From Lepus europaeus (lineage: Eukaryota; Chordata; Mammalia; Lagomorpha; Leporidae), in contig NC_084827.1 of NCBI RefSeq assembly GCF_033115175.1, forward strand, positions 152,389,701 through 152,453,700: a stretch of DNA of 64,000 nucleotides, written 5' to 3'. Positions 1 to 13,700 of this stretch are shown here, piece by piece. How positions within the stretch are numbered: the first letter of the stretch is position 1; every line of letters begins with the position of its first letter. Both the position numbers and the translations under genes were made by a program. The notes under the pieces are model-generated. The model was not told the origin of the DNA. It searched no databases and saw only the letters and a program-made list of their open reading frames with translations.

Positions 1-569
1 TTCTAGCAGTGTTGATAAGTTGCATAAAAGTTTTTGTGGTCTTTGTTGTACTGGGCTTACTCAGATTGGGAAAGAATATAGGGAGTCTCTGAAAGTTTGT
101 TTTTCTTCCACTGGTTGACCTGTGTGGCCATGAAATATTGCTTTTGTTACGGTTGTACAAGTAAATCCAAAAGGTGGACATTTGTTAGTAAGAACTTTTA
201 TTTATTTTTAACTGGCTTATGTTAGTCAATATTTACACTTTTATTTATTGCCTGCTGTAGTATCCCAAGATATAGAAAAGGACTCATAAGGAAAAATCAC
301 TACTCTTAGTAGTTCCTAATCATGGTGATGAGACAAGCAGACTCACAGTATAGTATGTGATATGTTGGTTAATAGTAATATGTAAAAGATCCTTGTTTTT
401 TCAGCTTAAGACCTAGATGTCTCAGTGTCTTGAATGGATTGTGATTCCTCCTATTTTATACTCTTTGTTCATGCTGTCATCTTCTTTCTGTATCATTAAG
501 TCCTATTCTTTGTCAGGAAAACTTTTCTAGACTCTCTCCCTAACCCAGTCCCTGACCAGATTAGGTTTC
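1..569. other. Intronic DNA, nothing recognised
   Basis: AT-rich sequence presumably within a PIKFYVE intron, because the first exon in the window opens mid-codon at 1632. No exon-like open phase with splice sites and no family I recognise. Confidence 0.5.
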
Positions 570-885
570 TTTCAGGCTGCTATAATAATTAAATGTAGAC
601 TAAATGGCTTAAAAACAACCAAAATTTATTTTTCACGGTTGAGATCAGGGTGCCAGCATGGTTGGGTTCTGGTAAAGAACCTCTCTTGATTATAGATTGC
701 TATCTTCTCTCTGTATCCTGACACGGTAGGAAAAGGGCTAGAGAACTCTTTCAGGTCTCTCTTATAAGGTCTTGAGGAGTCTGTCCTCATGACCTAAATT
801 ACCTCACAAAGGCCTCACCTCCTAATACCATCATGTTGGGGGTTAGGATTTTGACATACAATTTTTTGGGAGAGTAGAACTTTGT
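570..885 (-). repeat. MaLR-type LTR remnant (MLT1-like)
   Basis: Read on the minus strand it follows the MaLR consensus: GGGGTTAGGATT-type lead, GGTATTAGGAGGTGAGGCC, the TCATGAGGAC block and the GAATAAATTT-type terminal region. Much diverged. It is an LTR only, with no coding part. It lies in a PIKFYVE intron. Confidence 0.65.
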
Positions 886-1631
886 ATCCCATAATATTTC
901 CCTCATAGTACTTATCACAGTGAGTGGTTATATTTATTTGTAGGATTGTTTCTTTACCCCACTTTACTATAAACTCTACAATGCCTATTTTTTTCACCAT
1001 CATGTTATTAACTACTCACACATGTAAATGGTTAGTAGTGTTTTCTCTGCATCTCCCTGGCACATATGTATCTGTCTTACTAAGTAAGTGGCACCTAAAT
1101 AAAATGAATAACTGTATGTAATAGTGCCTTGGACAATTAGGGTAGACTTAAGTGAGCAAAATTTTGGTTGAGATGACATTACTATTGAGTTTCCATGTGA
1201 TAATAGTAGAATGGCTGTACTATATTATTTATTGTTGGGCTAGTAGTATGTCTTTACAGTTTCTAGAAGATATTTTGTAAAACACAAAATATTTTAGACT
1301 TCTGTTCATTACAAATTCTTTTGGGCATTAACATGGCCAGAGTCTTGGCAGAATGGAAAGCTTTGTTTGGAGTAACTCTTTCAGGACCTTCTAATTTGAA
1401 ACCTCAGTCTGATAATTTCCTAATTGCCTTAAACTTTTTTCTCTTGATGTTCTTTTGTTGCTGTTTTAAGTTCTTAGCACCTGTTCACATTTTGGCTTAT
1501 TTAATTATTTTCTTATTGTGTAGGATTTAATTAACTTAAAATTGTTCTCTGTGACTTACTTAATACTAGTTAATGGATTTTATATGTGATTTTGCACTAA
1601 TTTTATTTATGTACTTTAAACATTTGAACAG
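886..1631. other. Intronic DNA before the first exon
   Basis: AT-rich, no clear repeat. Some resemblance to an L2 3' end around 960-1110 is too weak to call. Confidence 0.4.
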
Positions 1632-1727
1632 TGATCCAGACAAACATTATCTAATGTATGAACATGAGCGGGTACCCATTGCAGTCTGTGAGAAAGAACC
1701 CAGCTCCATCATTGCTTTTGCTCTCAG
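1632..1727 (+). CDS. PIKFYVE: PIKFYVE exon A (linker before kinase domain)
   Basis: The exon is 96 nt, bounded by acceptor ttgaacag and donor gtatta. It encodes HYLMYEHERVPIAVCEKEP and continues to AFAL, the conserved motif region just before the serine-rich linker. The first base completes a codon begun in an exon outside the window. It ends two bases into a serine codon, completed by the first base of the next exon. Confidence 0.95.
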
Positions 1728-4700
1728 GTATTATCCATGGGACTTTTCTACTTGTGGTTGTATCTGTGTATTTTATATATGTCTATTTTTTAAGATAGTT
1801 TATTTTTTAGAAGGCTTTTATTTAATGAATACAAATTTAATATGTACAGCTTTTAGGAATATAGTAGTTCTTTTCCCCCATTCCTGCCCTCCCACCCCTA
1901 CTCCCATCCCACCTCCTACTCCCTCTCCCATCTCATTCTTCATTAAGGTTCATTTTTAATTGACTTTATGTACAGAAGACCAACTCTATACTAAGTAAAG
2001 ATTTCAACAGTTTGCACCCAAACAGACACACAAAGTATAAAGTACAGTTTGAAGACAAGTTTTACTGTTAATTCTCATAGTATACCTCATTAAGGACAGA
2101 GGTCCTATATGGGAAGTAAGTACACAGTGACTCCTGTTGTTGATTTGACAATTAACACTCTTATTTTTGACATCAGTGACCACCTGATGCTCTTGACATG
2201 AGCTGACAAAGCTATGGAAGCCTTTTGAATTCACAAACTCTGTTACTATTTAGTCAGGGCCATATGCAAAATGGAAGTTCTCTGTTCCCTTCAGAGAAAA
2301 GTACATCCTTCTTTGATGGCCACTTCTTTCCATGGGATCTTACTCATAGAGATCCTTCCATGCAGAACATTTTTTGCCACTATGTCTTGGCTTTCCATTC
2401 CTGAAATGCTCTCATGGGCTTTTCAGCCAGATCTGAATGCCTTAGGGACTGATTCTGAGGTCAGAGTGCTTTTTAGGGTGTTTGTCATTCTATAAGTCTG
2501 CTGTGTGGACTGGTTCCCATGTTGGAACTTTCCTTTTTAATTCTATCTTCTGTTATTACCAGACACTTGGTCTTATTTATGTGATCCCTTTGACACTTTA
2601 TCCTATCTATATGATCAATCCCACACTTAATATGATCACTTTATCACATAAGATGGGATTAGTACCATCTAGCTTAATGGCATTTGGAGTCCCATGGCAA
2701 GTTTTTTGCTTCACCCTTAGGGGTAAGTCCGTGAGAATGTGTGCTGAACTGTACAGCTCCTCCCTCTCTCATTCCCACTCTTATTTTTAACTGGGATCTA
2801 TTTTCAGTTGTTATGTATGTCTATTAATCACCTTATTTTGGAAATCTTTCACATAAAATAAAGCAAAAATGACTGAATATAAACAAAATATATTTTTTAG
2901 CACAATAGCCTATTCTCTTTGTACCTGAAAACCTTCTCTTAACCAAAATAATGGGGGATTGGGTGATTCATAAGCAAGCTCCAAATAATAACCTTGAATA
3001 GGCAAATTATTTATTAATCCTTGAGTCCATTCTCTGTATTATAATTTGAATTCTTTGTATCCCTTTCTTTGATTTACTTATTGATATAGTACTGAGAACA
3101 CACCAACTTTTGTTACCTTTTTTGTACTTTTTACTATTTGTACTTTTTTACTCCTGTTTTCCACACATGTGAGGTAAAATTTTCCTATTTAATGCCATTC
3201 CTATGCCTTATTTTGTAGACATTTTTAACTTTTTGATTTACATAATTATGTGTTTAAAAGAAGTATCTTGATTTGACATTATTTATAAATTAATGTTAAA
3301 AATAATGTAACTTTTTAGTCTTAATGTCTTGGCAGTGATTGAACTTAGTTTAAGTAGAATCCAAGATGTTTAATTAAAACATTTTTTTCTGTTGGAAGAC
3401 ATTAAAATTTTTAAGTTTTCTTTTTAGATATTTTTTTAAGGAATCTGTTTATTTAACAACTATTCAGTGTTTGCAAAATATTCTATGTTAGGTGTGCGAT
3501 CTGCAGTGGTAAACAGGATAGACTTATATGTACTTCTGCCTTTATAGATGGAGCTTAGAGTTTATTGTTTAGATAATGAGAAATTTTTTCCTCTGTAAGA
3601 TTCCATATGACACACTTTTTATCTTTACCTTTTGGACTTTCTGAAAATGCTGTTTGCTTCTTTTTATACCACTAGGAGCAACTATCCTACTTGAGTATTT
3701 AGAAAAACATAATGTAGTTGTCCACTGGTATCTGCAGAGTTGGTTCCAGAACCCCTTGTAATACCAAAAAATCCATGGATACTCAATACCTTTGTATAAA
3801 ATGATGTAGTATTTGCATATAACCTATGTACAAAAATACTGAAAATTATCTCTAGATTATTTATAATAACTGATACAACATAAATATAGTGTAAATACTT
3901 GTTATATTGTATTGTTTAGGGAATAATGATAAGAAAAAATAGTCTATACATGTTCAGTACAGATGAAATTTTTTTTTAATGTTTCTGATCTGCAGTTGAT
4001 TGAATGGTGTAGAACCTGTGGTTACAGAGTGCTGAATGTTCATCCTAACATGCTTTTCTTTTTCCATGACATTTGATTTATCTAAAACAGGGCTCTCAGG
4101 CTTCTAGTCTGGGAGTCAGATCTTTGGAAGTTAATAGAACACTACCTAAAAACTTCTTTCTTTAAGTTTAGTACTTTTAAATAGAAAAGTACTTTTAAGT
4201 TTTTAAATTCTCTATTGTACTAAACCCTGAGGTTTCATACTTTTAAATCAGCTGTTCAATCTCGGAAGTCATATGATTTAAATGTTAGTAAGTAGGTTTT
4301 TTGGTTATTGTTGAGGATATTGATATTGGATGATGAGTCAATGGATTGTATTTTCTGTGAAGACATTAGACTTCCTCCTGAAGCCTCTACTTGATCACTT
4401 TTGTTAGTTAACCCATATAAATATATTTGGTTCGTTCTGGACACTTATACTGATTGTATTATTGTAATTCAAACTTATTCTAAAGCATATGTTTTACTTA
4501 TTTTTAAAGAAGGGTTTGATGTTAAATATTTTTCAAACTATTTCTGCCCTAAGTTGCAAAGAATACCGAAATGCCTTAGAAGAATTGTCTAAAGCAACTC
4601 TATGGAACAGTGTTGAAGAAGGGCTTCCAACAAACAGGTGATTGTTGACTCAGTAGACTATTGTAATTTAGTTATGGTGTCATTTTTTATGTTTGTACTT

Positions 4701-7700
4701 CAGTTTTACTATAGCATATCATTGGTATAAAAATTTCAAGGATCCATATAATGTGTGCGTGTGTTTGTGTGTGTATAGTATATGTATATATATATATTAC
4801 AATTTTAATTTATTTGAGAGAGTGAGAGAATTCCCATTTGCTGGTTCATTTCCCAAATGCCCCGGCTGAGACTGAGGCTAGACGCCAGGAACTCAATGCA
4901 GGTCTCCTATGTGGGTGGCCAGAACCCAGTCTATTTTACCATCACTACTGCTTCTCAGGATCTGCATTGACAGGAAGCTGGAACCAGGAGTCAGGGCTAG
5001 GAATCAGCCCCAGAGACTTCAAATGGGATGGTGATGTCTTAACCTCTAGGACATATACCTGCCTTAATGACACTCAAATTTTCATCAATAATTGAGATAA
5101 CAAAATGCAAGTTTAGCAACCAAGATGTTAACTAATTGTTTAGGGTACTGTTTTCTGATAATTGCCATAACAGTTAATGTATAAGTATGTTACATATTTA
5201 AATTTTGAACATTTTTGAAAAGAATGAGAAAAATATTGTTTTCATTTTAAAAAATAAGGCTAGGCATTTGGCTTAGTAGTTAAACTAAGATAGTTTAAAA
5301 TATAATATTTATATTATCTATATAAATCTATATTAGCATATATAACATATAATATAATATAATTAATATAATATATATCCCATATAATAAAAGAGCTTGA
5401 GTTCAAATCCTAGCTCTGTTCCCTATTCCATTAAAAGTGCATTCATGTTAATGCACTCTCTGGGAGATAGCAGGTGATGGCTCAAGTAGTTGGGTTCTTG
5501 ACATCCACATGGGAGCCCTGGATTGGATTCCCAGCTTCTGGCTTTGGTGTGGCCCATCCCTGGCTGTTGCACACATCTGGGGAGTGAATCAGTGGAATGT
5601 AATTATCTGTTTCTACGTGTCTCTCTTTCTCAGTGCTTCTGTGCCTACCCCCCAAAAAAAAGGTAACTTATGAAATTAATAAGCTATTGCTTTCTTTCTA
5701 GCTTAAAGAATTTGTGAATTTTCTGTAATAACTAAATATCCCAGTAGTAAAAGTGACAATATCCTAAACCAGTTCTTTTCACGTGCTCAGTAATTGAGAC
5801 AGTTAGACAGAAATCATCATGAGGTCATTATTACTAGAAAATGGATTTTCCAACTTTACTAACATGGTGACTAGCATGAGGAAAATGAAATTGGTATTTT
5901 CTGTAATTGTTTGACTTAAAAAGATGCTGATATAACTCTAATAGACTAGGGGAAAATATTATAAAAGTTTATGCTTTCTTAAATTTTTCAATACATATTT
6001 AAATTTGTAACATTTTACTTTATTTTTATAGCACTTAAGTCTAATAAAAATTTCAAGACTTTTTCTTCTATGTTCTAATCTGTTTTTATGTAAATTTTGA
6101 ATCAGATGATATTGTGTATAGGGTGAGGTAGAGAATAAATTAGTGTAGGAATCAGAATACTTGTTACATTCTATCTAAATAGTATAAAGCTAATTTGTCC
6201 TTTCTTTTTCATTTTAGTACTTTAGACAGCAGACCAAAGAGTAGCAGCCCTATTAGATTACCTGAAATCAGTGGAGGACAGACAAACCGTACCACAGAGG
6301 CAGAACCACAGCCAAGTAAGATTACAAATGGAAAAGTGTTTATGATTAGTTTTACTTATGAGTATGGTGTGAAGAAGAAAGCACATTAAATAAGAAATGC
6401 CATTTGGCAAAGATTTATTATTTCTGATCTTTGAAATGGATTTAAACATTTTTGTTTATTTGTTTAGATGTTTTGTTTTTCTTTTTTGATTCTTATCTTA
6501 GATGTAAGTTCAAGCTACTGAATTTGAAATTCTTTAGAAGCTTCTTGGTGTTTGCAAAAGGGGGATCAACCTTTCTGGAACATTCACTGTAAAATGTACA
6601 ACCTAGGAAATATAATAGCAACTTACATTTTTTTCTTGGGAGTATGAAAGGAAACTTTCATGTTATCTCCTTTAATCTCAATAATAATTGCATTAGGATT
6701 TTTTTTTTTTTTGCATATACTCATTTATCAGAAAAGAAGTTAAAATTTAGATTAAGTGATTTGCTCAAGATTAGACAGTAATGGATCTGGGATTTGAACT
6801 TGCATTCTTGAATTTGTCAGAGAAGAACACATTCAGCAAATAGAAAATTCAACTGACTGTAAGGGCTTAAACAAATGAGCATTTCATTTTCTAAAATAAC
6901 TATGTGTGGAGGTAGGCAGTTGCTGGCATTAGTTCAGCGTCTCAGCATTATTAAGACAATACCAGGATAGTTTATGATTTCTCCTGTTTTCCTTGTGATG
7001 ATCAGCTCTTTCATGTTTATTTGCATTTGATACAGAAAGAAGGGTGGTGCAAGTTGCACCTGTTTTCTTTCATTGGGAGAGCTTCCCTCCCCTCCCAAAC
7101 TGTTCCCCACCCATCCCGCCCAGCACATACACACTTCAGTCTCATTGGTTAGATTTAAATCTGTTAGCTACCTTGCAAACCATGATCTATTTCCTGGAGC
7201 TTTCCATGTAGCTACTCCCACTGACATTGGAATTCTGCCAGCGAGGAACTAGGTAGAGTAGGTTCTAAGAAATAATAATGTCTGCCATGCTAAGTAAGCA
7301 CTTGTGATTTTCTGTGGATTTTTTAAATGGTAAATTTACAAGATTAGAATATACATACTAATGATATGACTAATGAAGCTCAAAAACTAGGATTAAAAGT
7401 AAAAAGCAAGCTTTAGTAAATTTTTGCCTATTCTATTGTGTTTATGTTTTGAAAGATGCTAAAAGCAAGATTTTATATTTTTATATTTATATTTTTATAT
7501 TTTCCTGTGTTAGAATGTAGTAACACAAATGATACAAGGAAGTTACCCTTAACTCTGAGTTCTTCTAGCTTGTGAAATTTTTTTGTGTTTTAACTGAATT
7601 GCAATATTTTAAAATCTCAACCTTAATTTACTGTTGTTTCTTAAGATATCATCATATCTCTCTTTGAAAAATAGACTTGAAAGACTTTCCAGAAAATTTC

Positions 7701-10700
7701 TCGCATTTTGGTGTTCAGGTAGTTTCTAGTAAGTTTCTACTACTACGGAACAATAGCATGTGGAATAATAATCTGTGCGAATGAAAGTATCTGCATTATT
7801 CAGACTTACTAGCCTCATAATGGTTACTGCTAACAGAGGATTGAGTTGAAAATTTTTATTTTCCCCCTGCAGTGACCTGTACTTAAAATTAATATGTTAC
7901 CTCTTATTTTTAGCCAAAAAGGCTTCTGGAATGTTGTCCTTCTTCAGAGGGGCAGCAGGGAAAAGCCCTGATCTCTCTTCCCAGAAGAGAGAGACCTTGC
8001 GTGGAGCAGATAGTGCTTACTACCAGGTTGGGCAGACGGGCAAGGAGGGGACGGAGAATCAAGGCATTGAGCCTCAAGGTGTGTTAAAGTAGACCAAATG
8101 TGCATACTTTAGGCTTTAATTTACTTATTTTAGTTGTTTATGTTTCTGCAGCCTTAAGTAGATAATTCTTATTGCTGAAACCAGAGCATTTCTTGCATCT
8201 CATTCTTCAGTGTAGTGGAGTAGAAAAAGCATGGCACTTGGAGCATCCAACTGGTTTCGGATTTCATTGCTATCACTTACTGTGTGGTAGATTCAGAAAT
8301 CTTTAAGTATTATACCTGTAAAGTGGCAAAAACAGTGTCTTTCACAGTTTACTGGCGATTACGTGGCGTTACATATGTAAAACAACTGTCTCACCATGTA
8401 TATAGCATATACTCCAGTGTTTTCATTCCACTGTCCCTTCTGATCTTTTCTTTCTTTTCCAGTCCCTATGAGGTTGTGGTTCCTTGTGTCCATGTTTGTT
8501 TTGATGTTTAAAAAAAAGCCTATCCAATTGTGTTTGGTTATGGGTTTAGAACACTAGTTGGCAGACAGTGCTGACCTGTTTTTGTAAATAAACTTTATTG
8601 GAACAAATGCATACCCATTCACTTAGTCTTGTCTGGTTGCTTTCATATTACATTGAGAATTTGAGTAGTTTTAACTGGATAAAATATTTACTATCTAGCT
8701 CTTGACAGAAATAGTTTGGTGACCCCTCAGTTGAACATGAGGTAGTAGTTTAAAAAAAAAAAACAGCAACTACCATAATAAATTTTCCTTAGTAATCAAG
8801 ATATCTATTTAGTATCTTATAGGCAGCTATTGGGCTATGTAATCCTTGAAATGAGTTCCTTGAAAGACTTTAATGTTTCAAAAAATGATTTTCAAGCCTG
8901 AAACTTAGGGAATGATGTGTTCTAGATATTAAGATGTATTATAAATCAACAGTAAATAGGATGTATCTGGCAGATTTGCCATCTAAACCAATGATATTGC
9001 CATATAAATCAGTTATATACCAAACATAACTCAGAAATAGAACCTAGTATATTTTATGCATCTATATATAACATATAGAATAGTATAGAATAAAGAAAGC
9101 AGTGTAGTCTTTTGGAGAAGTAGTACTTACAGGGGAAAACTGGTCACAAATTGCTTCTTGGCCTTTAGGCTAGGGTCAAGTGAAAACTAGTCATAAAATC
9201 TGAATAAAGAAGCCCTGGAAATTCTTGTTTGAAGGGCTGAGTTTATATATTGTTATCATAGGAGTTGATTAAATGTGAGAAAAACTATTCAACTGAATTC
9301 TAATTTTTATCAAAATTTCAAAAATATATTTTATTGTAATTGTTTATACAGTTTAATTGTACTCTAATGCTTGATAATGATTTAACTAGTAAATTTTTAC
9401 TTTTGATAAGCTAATTTTATTGTTATATCAGAGAAAAAAGAAAAGACAATGAGCTATGTAAAACTTTGCCTTTACTAATGATATTGAACCTTTTAGATGA
9501 GGTCGATGGAGGAGATACACAAAAGAAACAACTCACAAATCCTCATGTGGAACTTCGTAAGTCTGAAATAATACATTGTCTTGGGGAGAGTGACTAATTG
9601 AGGAAACTCTATTATTTGAGACTTCTATCTTCATACCAGATAGATGTCCTGTTATTTGAAATGATATGCTGGTATGAGGTTTATTTAATCTGTAGTTCAT
9701 AAAATATGAACTAATCCATAAAGAAAAAAGAAATTGAAGTATAGTTTAATTTATGAACTTATACATTTTACTTTATTTGATTTCTAATATTTAAATATTT
9801 ACATGTTTACTTACTATGTAATCAAGAGCCACAGGAGTCTTGACAAGGCTATATATATATATATATATAGCAGAAATTTATTGTATAGAATATCATATAC
9901 AGTAAATTTTAAGGTATGAATTAAGAATTGCTATAAAATGCAATGATTCTGAAAATGTAGTAACCAGTGTAAAATTAAAACTGAGTCTTATTTTATGTTT
10001 AATTTTTTAAAAAATATGTAAGGGTGATCATATGATCTAATTTCCCCTGGAGATCACATAATAGAACTGTGGCAAACATGGATTTGGATTTAACATGAAA
10101 AATGCTTTTATGAAGATACTTAAGTGAGTAGGACATCATAAGGAAAAGATATTTTCTGATTCATAAAAGGTTGCTATTTTTGTTTACAGAATTTTCTGAT
10201 GCTAATGCCAAGTTTTACTGTCGGCTCTACTACGCGGGAGAGTTTCATAAGATGCGTGAAGTGATTCTGGGCAGCAGTGAGGAAGACTTCATTCGTTCTC
10301 TCTCCCACTCATCTCCCTGGCAAGCCCGAGGAGGCAAATCAGGAGCTGCCTTCTATGCGACTGAAGGCAAGTCTTAATCATTTTCCGATTAAGTGGTCTC
10401 CATCTTTTTGCCTTGTAATTTATCAATCAGTTAAACTGAGGGAGCATTGTATTATCTATTAGCAAACAAGGTTTTCTGCTTTCTTTTTATGCTTGAAGGG
10501 ATGTAATAAAATTTTTAAAAGACTATGTACTTTATATGTTTGCAATGAGACTAAGGCATTGATTAATTCCTTATTAAACTCTCTCTAGTTCTGAGTTCTC
10601 CAAATATAAGCAGTGACAGGGAACTTTTAGAAAACTCAAAAGGTACCTCAGAAGTAATAAAAGGTAAAAATAGAAATATTTACCGTAAAAAATAGACAGA

Positions 10701-13700
10701 CTAAGTTCTTGCAGAGGTTTACAAAACATGACCATCTATATTTCACATTCTATTCTCTGAATCTACTGAAAGCAAAATTATTTTGAGAAAATGCAAAAGG
10801 AGGGGTATTGGTTGATAAGAACTTCATAACTGTGACTTACTAAATTGTTAACAAAGGAGTTTCCAAAATTTCTGCGGTGATTCTAGAAAGTAGATCATGG
10901 ATTTAGGTATGTTACAGTTAAAAGCAGAGAATACTTGACCCTATAAATCCTTAGGTTCTCTCTCAGATCTTATTACTTAAGACTTTTTTTTTGATCAAAA
11001 ATTTCACTGTGACATCAGAAAATATCCTTTAAAAACATAAAACAAGCAAATGATTTTGGATCTTTGGCATGATATACTATAGATTACAGTATTTATTGTG
11101 ACTGAATAAACATTAATTTTCTGCTCCTTAGATGATAGATTCATTTTGAAGCAAATGCCTCGTCTGGAAGTCCAGTCTTTCCTCGACTTTGCCCCACACT
11201 ACTTCAATTATATTACAAATGCTGTTCAACAAAAGGTAGAAATCCCAAATCTTGGTCTATACTCAAGGTTTACTGGGCTTTTTGACATCCTGAGGGTTAA
11301 TATTAATGGCAGTTTTCTCCGTGGTTAAGATATGAATAGAACATGACTGGATTTCTGTAATGCTGAAATTTCTTTCTTTCTTTTTTTTTTTGACAGGCAG
11401 AGTGGATAGTGAGAGAGAGAGACAGAGAGAAAGGTCTTCCTTTTTGCCGTTGGTTCACCCTCCAATGGCCGCTGCGGCCGGCGCATCTCGCTGATCCGAA
11501 GCCAGGAGCCAGGTGCTTCTCCTGGTCTCCCATGCAGGTGCAGGGCCCAAGGACTTGGGCCATCCTCCACTGCCTTCCCGGGCCACAGCAGAGAGCTGGT
11601 CTGGAAGAGGGGCAACCGGGATAGAATCCGGTGCCCCAACCGGGACTAGAACCCGGTGTGCCAGCGCCGCAAGGCGGAGGATTAGCCTGTTAAGCTACGG
11701 TACCGGCCTTTTTTTTTTTTGACAGGCAGAGTGGATAGTGAAAGAGAGGTCTTTTTTTTTTGACATGAAATTTCAAATATATTTTTCCTGCCTTTGCTGA
11801 TGAAGAACCAAGTAATCTTCAGAAAGTTGCTTTTAATTAGCCTACAAAAATATAAGGGTAAAATTAAAACATTAAGACTGGATTAAATTAACTGCATACT
11901 TAGTAATTTATAGTTTTGCTAACACAGAAATTGAAATCAGTGTTAAAAATTAGTAAATGTCTCATTTTAGCTAGAAATTTCTAGCCTCCTTTAGCTAGAA
12001 AGAGAGGAAGCTAATGACTTAAGTTTGTACACTTTGTCATTGTATTGTGAATAACCTCCCTGACCCCTCTAAGATTATGAGGAAGTTATAGAAGTTTTTT
12101 TTATAAGTTATGGTTTAATTGCCTGATACTGGATGAAATTACATGTCATAGTAAAGTTTATGAATTTGAGCCATCTGTGAAAGATTATCCCTTGGGAGAA
12201 TGAGGATCTGTTTTTATTGCCATTGTTGGCTATACCCATTGGGATTCAGAGATCTGAGTTTCTTTCAGGGTCCTCTGGTTGGTTATGTCAAAAGTAAATC
12301 ATAGATAACCTAGATGTCAGTATAACATTACAAATAAGCCTTTTTGATAAGATTTAATCTTTTCTTGATTAGAGACCTACTGCATTGGCCAAAATTCTTG
12401 GAGTTTACAGAATTGGTTATAAGAACTCTCAGAACAATACTGAGAAAAAGTTAGATCTCCTTGTCATGGAAAATCTTTTCTACGGGAGAAAGATGGCACA
12501 GGTAAGGATGTTGGACTATGTGTAGCATTTAGCTACTGGAGATCTCTGAACTCTTGAATATAATGACAGTATATGTTTAATTGTCATTACTAGGCCAAAT
12601 ACAACTTTTAACTTGTTGAATGTTAGAGAATAGAGAATTATTATTGTGAACTGGTGCTATCATTTTTAAAAAAATATTTATTTATTTGAAAAGCATAGTT
12701 ACAGAGAGAAGGAGAGACAGAGAAGGGGTCTTCCATCCCCTGATTTACCCCCAAATGGCTGGGGCTGGGCCAGGCTGAAGCTGGGAGCCAGGAGCTTCCT
12801 TCAGGTCTCCCACATGGATGCAGGGTTTGCTCAAGGACTTGTGCCGTGCTCTGCTGCTTTCCCAGGGCATTAGCAGGGAGGTGGATCAGAAGTGGAGCAG
12901 CTGGGACTCAAACTAGTTTCCTTATGGGATGCTGGTGCTGCAGGGTTTGTCTTTATGGTACAGTGCTGGCCTTGGTGCTACCATTTAATATATCCAATAT
13001 TCTAGAATTACAAGATTGGTAGAATAAATCATCAGATGTACTTGCACCATCTCAGTTTTAAAAATGAATTAGTTGCAGAGAAACTAAATACTTCATGAAA
13101 ATCACTCAGCTATTCCTGGAACTCAAGATGGTAGAACAATGCTCTTTAATGTGCTGATCATTGAACTTTGCAGGCTGTGACAAGATAAGGAGCATGCGGG
13201 CTCTTCCTGCAGGGCCCGCACTGTTGGGATGGTGAGGCGACTGCGTTCTTTGATAGGAAGCACCAGAGACAAGTTTCAGTGAACATGTCTGTTTATTAAC
13301 AATCAGCCACAAGCTTTTAAAGGATGGGCAAAGAGGGGGGCTTAGCTAGTTCAGGGCAACATTAATTCTATAGGATAAAGCTGATATTGGCACTGCTATG
13401 CTTCTCTGATCAGCTTAAAGGTCACGTAGCCTATGTAGCCTCCCAGGTGGTCCTTATGGGTCTGGGCCACACCTAGGAGCTGTTTACCTGATTGACAATT
13501 ATAAGGCCCTTCAGCAGGAAGTGGTGGTGGGGGGAAATTGCCTGGGGCTTCTGCCACTTGCCAGCAGTCAGGTCATAGGGTCCTTCCCAGGAGGCATGAT
13601 GTGCCATGCCCTCTTACCCTCCTGCATGGGCTAGGCAGGCAGTCTCCCAGCCAACCACATGATCACCTGTAGGAGCTTATGCTAGAAAGTCATTCAGTGC

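Noticed and set aside
1573-1959. 128-codon + strand open frame around the first exon
   Set aside because: It reads through intron sequence on both sides; only 1632-1727 has splice sites and conserved protein sequence.
6934-7134. Minus-strand open frame with C-rich patch
   Set aside because: Intronic, no homology recognised, no supporting context.
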